DNA of 6,745 nucleotides from Sphingobacteriales bacterium. GTDB taxonomy: Bacteria; Bacteroidota; Bacteroidia; Sphingobacteriales; Sphingobacteriaceae. Made by a program: the position numbers and the translations under genes. Of the stretch, positions 1-6,142 are shown piece by piece. Every line of letters starts with the position of its first letter. Position 1 is the first letter of the stretch. A model generated the notes under the pieces. The model ran no database searches. It saw only the letters and a program-made list of their open reading frames with translations, and was not told the DNA's origin. The stretch lies in the NCBI GenBank assembly GCA_947478655.1, contig CANJWU010000065.1, positions 1 to 6,745 on the forward strand, given 5' to 3'.

Positions 1-3000
1 ACTAAAAAATTATTTCCATTTCTAATGTTCTGGTTAAAGCCTCTTAAATTTGTGGCCAAAGCTTGGTATTTATAATCTCTCGTTTTATCAATTTGAATAC
101 CATTGTTAAACTTAGGTGAAAACCAACTATCTACGCCACCTAAATAGTACATGACTTTTTGTGATGCAATAGAACTAGAACCTGCTAGTCTACCTGCAAA
201 AATTATTTGGCGAGTTAGTTTTTGATAATGTCTAAAATCAAAACCAATGTTGACCATTTTATTTTTCGTATCATCTATGTCTAAAAACTCTTCGATGTAA
301 AGCTTGTATCTACTGCCATTGTAGAGGTTTAAGCCTTTGTTAATCGTATTGTCATAAACATATTCTACTCGAAAACCAATATTGTTGCTATTGTAATTTG
401 GCAGGTTCAAACTAAAACTATCTGTCGCTAAAGTAATTCTTTCATCTCTTCTATAAAAAAAAGAAGTTTTAATCGCACTTTGTTCGTTAAATGGATATTT
501 TAAAATACTTTTAAATTCATAGCTATTGGTTCTATTCGCACCAACACCTTGGTAATCGTCTCCACCTTGTTTGTAAAAAATAAATTGTTTGTCAATTCTT
601 TTTTTCAAATTTTCATAACTCAAAAAATATTCGGGAATGGTTAGGTTTCCAGATAACCTAAAGCCGCCAATAAAACGATAATCTTCTAATAAATCAGCAG
701 CGCCCACTTTTATCAATGCATTGATGGCAGCGTTAATGTAAATGGGTCCAACACCTGTAAATTGTTGGTAGCTATTGGTGATTAAGCTATTATCAACTTG
801 ACTCACAATATAACTGGTCGAAAAACTTGGCAAATATGGAATGGGTGCCGATTTTGAAAAGTAATCGTCGAGGCTTTTTTCTTTATTCGTTTTCTTTTTT
901 TTCTTTTCTGATAAATAAATAATTTGATTCCCACTTGCCGTTTGAATATTTATCGGAATTGTTTTTTCACTTTTTATTCTCGGAAAGGTTGTTTGAAAAA
1001 AGTAATCGTTAGAGATTGGAATATTAACTTGCCCTGTATCTTTTATAGCCGCTAAAGAATCTTCTATTCTGCTGTTTTTAATAGAATCCAATAATGCAAT
1101 TGCCGCTAATTTTTTTTGATTGTTAAATTTGAGCAGCATTTTTTCCAATTGCGTTTTTTTCTTCATCGAAAAATTGGTCCAAAGGCTAGTGTCGGTATTT
1201 CCTTCTGGAGCAATCAATCCAAATTTTAAATTATTATTCGACAACATGTCGGTGATGATTCTACTTTTTTTACTGATATCGTGTTTGTCAATATTTCTAT
1301 TATAATTACTATGCTGTATTGTACTAAAGGAGTCTTTGTACACTACTATAGTGGTATCGTAATAAAATATGGTGGTATCGTATTGATAAGCAATAGCCGA
1401 GTCGAGCGAGAGAATTTTTCTATTGACAACACCACTTTGATCTGTTAAATAAGCAATTTTATCTTTAGCATATTCAATCGGCTTCGTTTCATTATCAAAA
1501 GGGGTATTGATTATTCTTTTACATTCATTCGATGTTTTGGTTAAATCAAAAAGAAATAAATCATAATTATTAATTATTGGAAAGTTTTTAAAAACTTCTT
1601 TCGCTAATGTATCCGCAATTCTATTAGAACTAAAAACAATTTTATTAGCACGGTCATAAAATCTCGGATTTAAATCGTCGAACCAGTCGTCGGTAATTTG
1701 TTCATCTCTTCTCGAAATAATGTCAAATAAGTAAAGATCGGATTGACCATTTTTTACTGCAGACAAAACCCATTTTCTACCATCTGCCGAATAATCTAAA
1801 TCAAGTATTTTTTCATACTTGTACATTTTAATTAAATAATCATCTTTTTTGTTTGCCAGGTTGAGCACTTTAATTTGTGGCATACTTTTTTGTTCGTGGC
1901 TAATGGCTAGCAACAAACTACTGGGGTGCCAGGTAATGGTAACATCTTCATTATCAGAAACAAAAGAGCTGCTTTTAACCCCTGATTTGTAAACCTTTTT
2001 GGTTTTTTGGGTATTTAAATCCAGTACATAAACTTTTATTTTACCTCTTTTATTAATGACGTAAGCCAGTTTCTTCCCATCTGGGCTGTATTTAAATGTT
2101 TTATAGTCTAGTGTAGCATTTCTTTTTTTACCTAAATGCACAAACTGTTTTAGCTTTGTCTCTTCCGATATTGCATTACTGGAATTCAGATATTGTTTCT
2201 TATAAAAGTTGAGCCATGCTTCGCCAAGCTCTTTAAAATCTAAACCCACAATATAAATAAAACCGTTTTCGGCATTTCTATTTACACGGGTCATGTATAT
2301 AATATTGGATATAGAAGAAGAACCAAAATTATCTACAATATATTTCCAAATAGAATGTCCAGCAGTTTTTGCATCTGTACTGGCCATTCGATTAAACTTT
2401 TTATATCGCCCATTTAAAATACCATCTTTTAGCGAATTGTCTAAATCTACATTCCAAGGTTCCGCTATATATGATTTTAAACCAGGCACAAACCAGTCTG
2501 GGAGTGTTAATAGGGTTGAGTTTGAAAGCTTTTCTTGTAAATTACCGCCGTATAATAATTCATTAATTAACACTTCGGCAATACCAGCTCTAATCTGATT
2601 ATATAAGTGTTCGGTATTGCCGTCAAAATAAATAAATAATTTATTGCCAACAATTGGCGTAATGCCTCCAATGTTTTGTTGTTGATCGGTAATTAATCCT
2701 AAATTAGTTTGTACTAGATCGCTTAATTTATTATAAGCTAAAATTTCTATTCGACCGGCTAATTTATAATCTAAGGTATTTTCAATCTCTTTTAAATTTT
2801 GTTCGGCTATTCTACCAACCATAGCGCCTAATTCTTTTCCTTCTTTATAATAATAAGTATCGAAATGTGGAGAATGATAATAGAACCATTGAAACTCTTT
2901 GAATTGAACCCTGTTTTTTCCAAATTCGGTTTGCGAGCCCTGAGCCTGACCATAGCAAAGCCCTATTAGGTTAAAGCCTAATACCATTAAGGTTAATATA

Positions 3001-3020
3001 CAACGAACAATAGGGTTCAT
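1..3020 (-). CDS. Exported TolB/PD40 beta-propeller protein with N-terminal pseudo-peptidase domain and C-terminal Omp85-type barrel (3' end missing)
   Basis: I read this frame codon by codon: 1006 codons without a stop, running off the left edge. The ATG at 3020 is preceded in frame by TAA at 3026-3024, which fixes the start. Residues 1-25 look like a signal peptide (hydrophobic ILTLMVLGFNLIGL, then CYGQAQ). Residues about 30-270 resemble the gluzincin-type domain of Bacteroidota TolB-like proteins (FGKNRVQ near the mature start, LPDWF at 173-177, AGHS at 220-223) but contain no HExxH. Residues about 305-535 form a PD40/TolB-like propeller: YSPDGKK at 311-317, WHP at 364-366, YSADGRK at 410-416, SSNR at 464-467, YLTDQSG at 524-530. 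A helical stretch and a Lys-rich linker (706-710) follow. From about 730 the sequence alternates like beta-strands and reaches LRGF at 992-995, matching the Omp85 loop-6 (V/I)RG(F/Y) motif; I infer that roughly 100 residues of barrel lie outside the window. Likely role: outer-membrane protein with a large periplasmic part, substrate unknown. Protein type is fairly sure, function is not. Confidence 0.85.
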   Translation of the reverse strand, partial: MNPIVRCILTLMVLGFNLIGLCYGQAQGSQTEFGKNRVQFKEFQWFYYHSPHFDTYYYKEGKELGAMVGRIAEQNLKEIENTLDYKLAGRIEILAYNKLSDLVQTNLGLITDQQQNIGGITPIVGNKLFIYFDGNTEHLYNQIRAGIAEVLINELLYGGNLQEKLSNSTLLTLPDWFVPGLKSYIAEPWNVDLDNSLKDGILNGRYKKFNRMASTDAKTAGHSIWKYIVDNFGSSSISNIIYMTRVNRNAENGFIYIVGLDFKELGEAWLNFYKKQYLNSSNAISEETKLKQFVHLGKKRNATLDYKTFKYSPDGKKLAYVINKRGKIKVYVLDLNTQKTKKVYKSGVKSSSFVSDNEDVTITWHPSSLLLAISHEQKSMPQIKVLNLANKKDDYLIKMYKYEKILDLDYSADGRKWVLSAVKNGQSDLYLFDIISRRDEQITDDWFDDLNPRFYDRANKIVFSSNRIADTLAKEVFKNFPIINNYDLFLFDLTKTSNECKRIINTPFDNETKPIEYAKDKIAYLTDQSGVVNRKILSLDSAIAYQYDTTIFYYDTTIVVYKDSFSTIQHSNYNRNIDKHDISKKSRIITDMLSNNNLKFGLIAPEGNTDTSLWTNFSMKKKTQLEKMLLKFNNQKKLAAIALLDSIKNSRIEDSLAAIKDTGQVNIPISNDYFFQTTFPRIKSEKTIPINIQTASGNQIIYLSEKKKKKTNKEKSLDDYFSKSAPIPYLPSFSTSYIVSQVDNSLITNSYQQFTGVGPIYINAAINALIKVGAADLLEDYRFIGGFRLSGNLTIPEYFLSYENLKKRIDKQFIFYKQGGDDYQGVGANRTNSYEFKSILKYPFNEQSAIKTSFFYRRDERITLATDSFSLNLPNYNSNNIGFRVEYVYDNTINKGLNLYNGSRYKLYIEEFLDIDDTKNKMVNIGFDFRHYQKLTRQIIFAGRLAGSSSIASQKVMYYLGGVDSWFSPKFNNGIQIDKTRDYKYQALATNLRGFNQNIRNGNNFL

Positions 3021-3039
3021 GGCTTAAATGCAGGATATT

Positions 3040-3047
3040 CGAATTTA
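3040..3047 (-). promoter_or_regulatory. Possible -7 element (TAAATTCG) for the propeller/barrel gene
   Basis: On the minus strand TAAATTCG matches the Bacteroidota -7 consensus TAnnTTTG at all but one fixed position and lies 19 nt before the ATG at 3020. A TTCG at 3070-3067, 19 nt further upstream, could be a weak -33 element (consensus TTG/TTTG). AT-rich DNA yields such matches by chance, so this is tentative. Confidence 0.25.
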
Positions 3048-3093
3048 GTTATTTATTTACAGCTATCGAATAAAATATCTTATTTTTAACCTA

Positions 3094-3101
3094 TAAATTC
3101 G
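3094..3101 (+). promoter_or_regulatory. Possible -7 element (TAAATTCG) immediately before the MBL-fold gene
   Basis: TAAATTCG ends 4 nt before the ATG at 3106. If it is used, transcription would begin at or very near the start codon, giving an almost leaderless mRNA. There is no TTG at the expected -33 distance, so support is weak. Confidence 0.18.
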
Positions 3102-3105
3102 GATT

Positions 3106-3744
3106 ATGTTAACCATTAAAGCTTTTACTTTTAATGCATTTCAAGAAAACACTTATGTGATTTATAATGAGCATGCAACAGCAATTATTATTGACCCAGG
3201 CTGTTATGAAGTGTCGGAGCAACAAGTGCTACTCGATTTTATTCAAACAAATAAGTTAGAAGTTAAACGAATGCTATTTACACATGCACACATAGATCAT
3301 GTATTGGGTGCAGCATTCATAGAAAAAACATTTGGTTTAAAAATGGAAATGCACGAGTTGGAATTGAGCGTATGGCGCGCAATTCCTAGTTATGCAAGCA
3401 ATTACGGATTTGTTTATCAAGCAGCAGAGGAACCGGATTCTTTTTTATCAATTCAAGATACCATTCAATTAGGAACAGATATTTTAACAATTATTTTTAC
3501 ACCAGGACATTCACCTGGCAGTATTTCCTTTTATTGTGAAGCGCAACAATTCATTATTGCTGGAGATGTATTATTTTTTAAAAGTATTGGCAGAACAGAT
3601 TTAGCAGGTGGAAATTACGACACCTTAATTCAATCTATAAAAACAAATTTATTTACGTTGCCGGCAGATACAAAAGTTTATGCAGGGCATGGAATTACCA
3701 CTAGCATAGGACAAGAGCGCACACATAATCCATTTTTACAATAA
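3106..3744 (+). CDS. Metallo-beta-lactamase-fold hydrolase, YcbL/glyoxalase II-like
   Basis: A 212-residue cytoplasmic hydrolase of the metallo-beta-lactamase superfamily with the full dinuclear metal site: H60-A-H62-I-D64-H65 (HxHxDH), H135 in TPGHSPGS, D154 in AGDVLF and H195 in YAGHG. GRTDL at 162-166 and the GQERTHNPF tail at 202-210 are typical of the short YcbL/GloB-like branch, which lacks the C-terminal helical glutathione-binding domain of true glyoxalase II (about 250 residues). A thioester or related hydrolase activity is therefore plausible, but the substrate cannot be named. An in-frame TAA at 3094-3096 leaves ATG 3106 as the natural start; there is no Shine-Dalgarno sequence, as usual in this phylum. 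The stop is 1 nt before the next ATG, so the gene is probably co-transcribed and translationally coupled with the permease downstream. No targeting signal or membrane segment is visible. Confidence 0.93.
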   Translation: MLTIKAFTFNAFQENTYVIYNEHATAIIIDPGCYEVSEQQVLLDFIQTNKLEVKRMLFTHAHIDHVLGAAFIEKTFGLKMEMHELELSVWRAIPSYASNYGFVYQAAEEPDSFLSIQDTIQLGTDILTIIFTPGHSPGSISFYCEAQQFIIAGDVLFFKSIGRTDLAGGNYDTLIQSIKTNLFTLPADTKVYAGHGITTSIGQERTHNPFLQ

Positions 3745-3745
3745 A

Positions 3746-4987
3746 ATGCGAACCGAATTTTTCATCGCTAAGCGATATTTATTTGCAAAAAAATCGACCA
3801 ATGCCATTACCTGGATATCATGGATCTCTGTAATAGGCGTAACCATTGGTACTGCCGCTTTATTTCTTATTCTTAGTGTATTTAATGGTTTTGAAGAACT
3901 GAATTTAATTTATGCTAAAAAGTTAAGTCCAGATTTGAAAATTATTCCGAGCCTTGGCACAAAATTTAATAAGAGCAGTATAGATACCAATTTATTTATA
4001 TCTCCTTCCATCAATTATTATGTAAATGTGTTGGAAGATAATGTTTTATTGAAATATAATAATTCACAATATTTTGCAACGCTCCGAGGGGTTAGCGAGC
4101 AATATTTACAGTCTAAAGAAATTGATTCTGTTTTAAGAGCAGGTACTTTTACTTTACATGAAAACGGACAAGCCTATGCCGTTATAGGTAAAGGAATAGA
4201 AAATGCATTGGGTATAGATATTACACAACCTATTGAACAAATTGTAGTACTAGCGCCAAAGCAAAATTCTCGTTTAAATACGCTAGATCCAGCTAGTTCT
4301 TTGAATTCTGCGGCTATATATGCAAGTGGCATTTTTGCTGTTCAACAAGAAATGGATGAGCGTGTAATGTTTGTCCCTATTGATTTTGCGGAGAGTTTAT
4401 TTGCACAACAAAACAAATTAAGCAGTGTCGACATCTATTTAAATGATGGGGAAGATATGTTAGCCTATCAAAAAATAATAGCCGCAAAGTTGCCTGCAAA
4501 ATTTATGGTGAAAAACAGATTTCAATTAAACGAATCGCTCTATAAAGTTTTAAATACAGAAAGATGGGCAGTTTATTTAGTCTTAACTTTTATCTTAATT
4601 ATTGCTATTTGTAATATTATAGGTTCGGTGACCATGTTAATTATTGATAAGAAAAAAGACATTGCAGTTTTAAGAACCTTAGGCGCAACTAAAAATCAGA
4701 TTCAAAAAATCTATTTTTATGAAGGCATGATGATTTCACTATTAGGTACTTTCATCGGATTATTTATTGGTGCTGGTTTTGCTATTTTACAAGCTAAATT
4801 TAAATTAATTAGTATTTATTCTTCTACTGGGGAGTATTTACAGGCTTATCCTGTAAAGTTGATATACACCGACTTTTTATTGGTTTTTGCTACGGTATTT
4901 ATCATTGCATTTATTGCTAATTGGTTCAGTGCGAAACAAAGCAGTAATGCAAGTAACGATATTAGGTGGGCAATTGCAGCTAATTAA
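3746..4987 (+). CDS. FtsX/MacB-family ABC transporter permease, LolC/LolE-like
   Basis: A 413-residue inner-membrane permease with the LolC/E layout: a cytoplasmic N-terminus (FFIAKRYLFAKK), TM1 at about 21-47, a periplasmic MacB_PCD-type domain at about 50-265, then three C-terminal segments at about 274-300, 323-350 and 372-394. The loop after TM2, DKKKDIAVLRTLGAT (301-315), is the conserved coupling-helix motif of LolC/LolE, where the permease contacts its ATPase. Lol-type complexes release lipoproteins from the inner membrane for transport to the outer membrane, using the ATPase LolD; no ATPase is encoded here, so it must lie elsewhere. Bacteroidota often carry one such permease that may act as a homodimer (general knowledge, not shown here). 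The length is typical and the gene is intact. Another FtsX-type export function cannot be excluded. It starts 1 nt after the hydrolase stop, and its own stop overlaps that of the convergent mqnB. Confidence 0.92.
   Translation: MRTEFFIAKRYLFAKKSTNAITWISWISVIGVTIGTAALFLILSVFNGFEELNLIYAKKLSPDLKIIPSLGTKFNKSSIDTNLFISPSINYYVNVLEDNVLLKYNNSQYFATLRGVSEQYLQSKEIDSVLRAGTFTLHENGQAYAVIGKGIENALGIDITQPIEQIVVLAPKQNSRLNTLDPASSLNSAAIYASGIFAVQQEMDERVMFVPIDFAESLFAQQNKLSSVDIYLNDGEDMLAYQKIIAAKLPAKFMVKNRFQLNESLYKVLNTERWAVYLVLTFILIIAICNIIGSVTMLIIDKKKDIAVLRTLGATKNQIQKIYFYEGMMISLLGTFIGLFIGAGFAILQAKFKLISIYSSTGEYLQAYPVKLIYTDFLLVFATVFIIAFIANWFSAKQSSNASNDIRWAIAAN
4984..4987. other. Overlapping convergent stop codons (TTAA)
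   Basis: The palindrome TTAA contains the TAA stop of the permease on the plus strand (4985-4987) and of mqnB on the minus strand (4986-4984). The two genes thus overlap by 4 nt and leave no room for a conventional terminator between them. Confidence 0.95.
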
Positions 4988-5634
4988 ATACGGCTAAGTA
5001 ATTCAATAAGGCTGCTATGTAAATTTTTTAGTGCCAAAGGAATATCCCAATTTTCTTTATTTCTTTTTTCTACATAATTAGAGATGCTTCTAATTTGCAG
5101 GCATGGAATTTTTTCGTTCATACAACAAAAGAAAAAAGCAGCGCCTTCCATACTTTCTGTTTGTGGATTATATAGATTTTGTGTTTGTAAAATACTACTT
5201 AATTTTCCATGTGTTTTATTTACGGTAATTGCCCTAACCTTTTGCATATGGGCTATTTGATCGCTGATGATATTTTGCTCTGGCACTAATTCTCCCCAAA
5301 GAAATGGAAATTCTTTAGGTGTTTGCAAACCCAGTTGTATCAATGATAAAAAAGAGTTGTCGTCTTCTGCGCCCATTTCGGCGAATAAATCTGATGTAAT
5401 ATGCAATACCTCACCAATAGTTAATTTTCTATCGAATGCTCCAGCAATTCCAATATTAATGGCTAAATCAAAAGTATTTCTACTGAGCATTTTGGTTAAA
5501 TGATAGGTGGTGTTAACCATACCCACGCCAGCAATTAAAAAGGTAATTTCATGTAATTTGTTTAAATCAACCGAAACCAAATTTTTAATTGGCTCGATTT
5601 CCATTTCGGTAGCCGCAACAATTAATATTTTCAT
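4984..5634 (-). CDS. mqnB: Futalosine hydrolase (menaquinone synthesis, futalosine pathway)
   Basis: A 216-residue cytosolic nucleoside hydrolase of the PNP/MTAN fold, expected to split futalosine into hypoxanthine and dehypoxanthinyl futalosine. It begins MKILIVAATEMEIEPI, where E12 aligns with the catalytic Glu12 of E. coli MTA/SAH nucleosidase. IAGVGMVNTT (34-43) and NIGIAGAFD (60-68) form the nucleoside pocket; FAEMGAEDD at 84-92 is a futalosine-hydrolase-like segment; ESMEGAA (160-166) holds the ribose-binding Met-Glu pair. In RSISNYVEKRN (182-192), Asn replaces the MTAN Asp197, which fits MqnB better than MTAN. The frame can be extended upstream to a TTG at 5649, but the ATG at 5634 gives the canonical N-terminus and is preferred. 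There is no Shine-Dalgarno sequence. The gene is convergent with the permease and divergent from the pterin operon. No other mqn gene is in the window. An MTA/SAH nucleosidase is the main alternative. Confidence 0.9.
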   Translation of the reverse strand: MKILIVAATEMEIEPIKNLVSVDLNKLHEITFLIAGVGMVNTTYHLTKMLSRNTFDLAINIGIAGAFDRKLTIGEVLHITSDLFAEMGAEDDNSFLSLIQLGLQTPKEFPFLWGELVPEQNIISDQIAHMQKVRAITVNKTHGKLSSILQTQNLYNPQTESMEGAAFFFCCMNEKIPCLQIRSISNYVEKRNKENWDIPLALKNLHSSLIELLSRI

Positions 5635-5637
5635 ACA

Positions 5638-5645
5638 CGAAATTA
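5638..5645 (-). promoter_or_regulatory. Possible -7 element (TAATTTCG) close to the mqnB start
   Basis: On the minus strand TAATTTCG differs from TAnnTTTG at one fixed position and ends 3 nt before the ATG at 5634. If real it implies a leaderless transcript. No -33 TTG was found at the expected distance, so confidence is low. Confidence 0.18.
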
Positions 5646-5682
5646 GCAAATAGCAGGAAATTTATTCAACAATTAGCAGATA
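5641..5682. repeat. Direct repeat pair AATTAGCA(A/G)ATA, 30 bp apart
   Basis: AATTAGCAAATA at 5641-5652 recurs as AATTAGCAGATA at 5671-5682: 11 of 12 bases identical with a period of exactly 30 bp, about three helical turns. Both copies lie in the divergent mqnB/PTPS intergenic region, the first just upstream of the mqnB start. They could be a pair of regulator-binding sites; chance is possible in AT-rich DNA. Confidence 0.4.
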
Positions 5683-5692
5683 AGCTCCTGCT
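5652..5692. repeat. 7-bp inverted repeat AGCAGGA / TCCTGCT
   Basis: AGCAGGA at 5652-5658 is perfectly complementary to TCCTGCT at 5686-5692, with 27 nt between them. These are the most G+C-rich bases of this intergenic region. The right arm ends 5 nt before the -7 box of the PTPS gene, so the element is more likely an operator than an RNA hairpin for that operon. No T-tract follows, so it is not a terminator. Confidence 0.4.
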
Positions 5693-5697
5693 TTATT

Positions 5698-5705
5698 TAT
5701 ATTTG
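5698..5705 (+). promoter_or_regulatory. -7 promoter element (TATATTTG) of the PTPS-folE operon
   Basis: TATATTTG is a full match to the Bacteroidota -7 consensus TAnnTTTG. It ends 19 nt before the ATG at 5725, so the expected transcription start leaves a short leader of about 10-14 nt. No clear -33 TTG is seen (only TTA-containing sequence near 5673), so the call rests on the -7 match and its position. Confidence 0.5.
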
Positions 5706-5724
5706 TAATTCATATAGCTAAAAC

Positions 5725-6135
5725 ATGGTTTTTATTACAAGAAGAGAGCGTTTTAACGCGGCACATAAGTTATTTAGAGAAGATTGGACACAAGAACAAA
5801 ACACCGCAATTTTTGGTAAATGTGCTAATCCAAACTGGCATGGACATAATTATGAATTATTTGTTACTGTAAAAGGGGAAATTAATCCTGCTACTGGTTT
5901 TGTGGTTGATTTAAAAGACCTACGTGACATTATAAATAAAGAAGTAATTGATAAAATCGATCATAGCAATATTAATTTAGATGTTGATTTTATGAAAGGT
6001 AAATTGGCTTCTACAGAAGTATTAGCAGTCGAAATTTGGAATCAACTTTTGCCACATATAGAAAAAGACGGTGTAAAATTACACGGCATTAAATTATACG
6101 AAACCGAAAATAATTTTGTAGAATATTTTGGATAA
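5725..6135 (+). CDS. 6-pyruvoyl-tetrahydropterin synthase family protein, biopterin-type active-site spacing
   Basis: A 136-residue cytosolic enzyme of the PTPS/QueD family, acting on dihydroneopterin triphosphate. The zinc ligands are H14 (FNAAHKL), H39 and H41 (HGHNY). The catalytic Cys is C33 in [14 protein letters not shown], with D79-H80 (KIDHSN) as the partner pair and E126 in LYETENN anchoring the pterin. The Cys-to-His spacing is C-x5-HGH, the pattern of PTPS-II (animal-like, tetrahydrobiopterin synthesis), whereas QueD (6-carboxytetrahydropterin synthase, queuosine) has C-x3-HGH. The segments [16 protein letters not shown] and [11 protein letters not shown] also recall mammalian PTPS. 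Automated annotation would probably say queD; I leave the symbol empty because the product is undecided between 6-pyruvoyl- and 6-carboxytetrahydropterin. An in-frame TAA at 5719-5721 fixes the ATG at 5725. folE follows after 7 nt, so the substrate is made by the next gene of the same operon. Confidence 0.9.
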   Translation: MVFITRRERFNAAHKLFREDWTQEQNTAIFGKCANPNWHGHNYELFVTVKGEINPATGFVVDLKDLRDIINKEVIDKIDHSNINLDVDFMKGKLASTEVLAVEIWNQLLPHIEKDGVKLHGIKLYETENNFVEYFG

Positions 6136-6142
6136 TTTTAGG

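Noticed and set aside
1120..1305. A 61-codon plus-strand open frame, hydrophobic at both ends
   Set aside because: It lies wholly inside the long minus-strand gene, whose protein makes sense across this stretch. The hydrophobicity is the usual result of reading an A-rich Lys/Asn-rich coding strand in reverse.
2293..2598. A 101-codon plus-strand open frame
   Set aside because: Antisense to the conserved N-terminal domain of the long minus-strand gene. It shows no recognisable motif and no upstream start signal.
3001..3020. Lipoprotein signal in the propeller/barrel protein (IGLC near residue 22)
   Set aside because: Leu directly before Cys does not fit the lipobox, which needs Gly, Ala or Ser there. 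A C-terminal barrel also makes a lipid anchor unnecessary.
3106..3744. Naming the hydrolase gloB (glyoxalase II)
   Set aside because: The metal site fits, but at 212 residues it lacks the C-terminal glutathione-thioester-binding helical domain, so the specific name is not supported.
4976..5015. GCAGC / GCTGC inverted repeat as a bidirectional terminator
   Set aside because: The stem is only 5 bp with a 30-nt loop and no T-tract on either strand, so it does not meet the form of an intrinsic terminator.
5267..5503. A 78-codon plus-strand open frame
   Set aside because: Antisense shadow of mqnB, opposite conserved motifs of that gene, with no independent support.
5635..5649. TTG start that would extend mqnB by five residues
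   Set aside because: The ATG at 5634 gives the family's canonical MKILIVAATE N-terminus with the catalytic Glu at residue 12. The extension has no homology and overlaps a possible promoter element.
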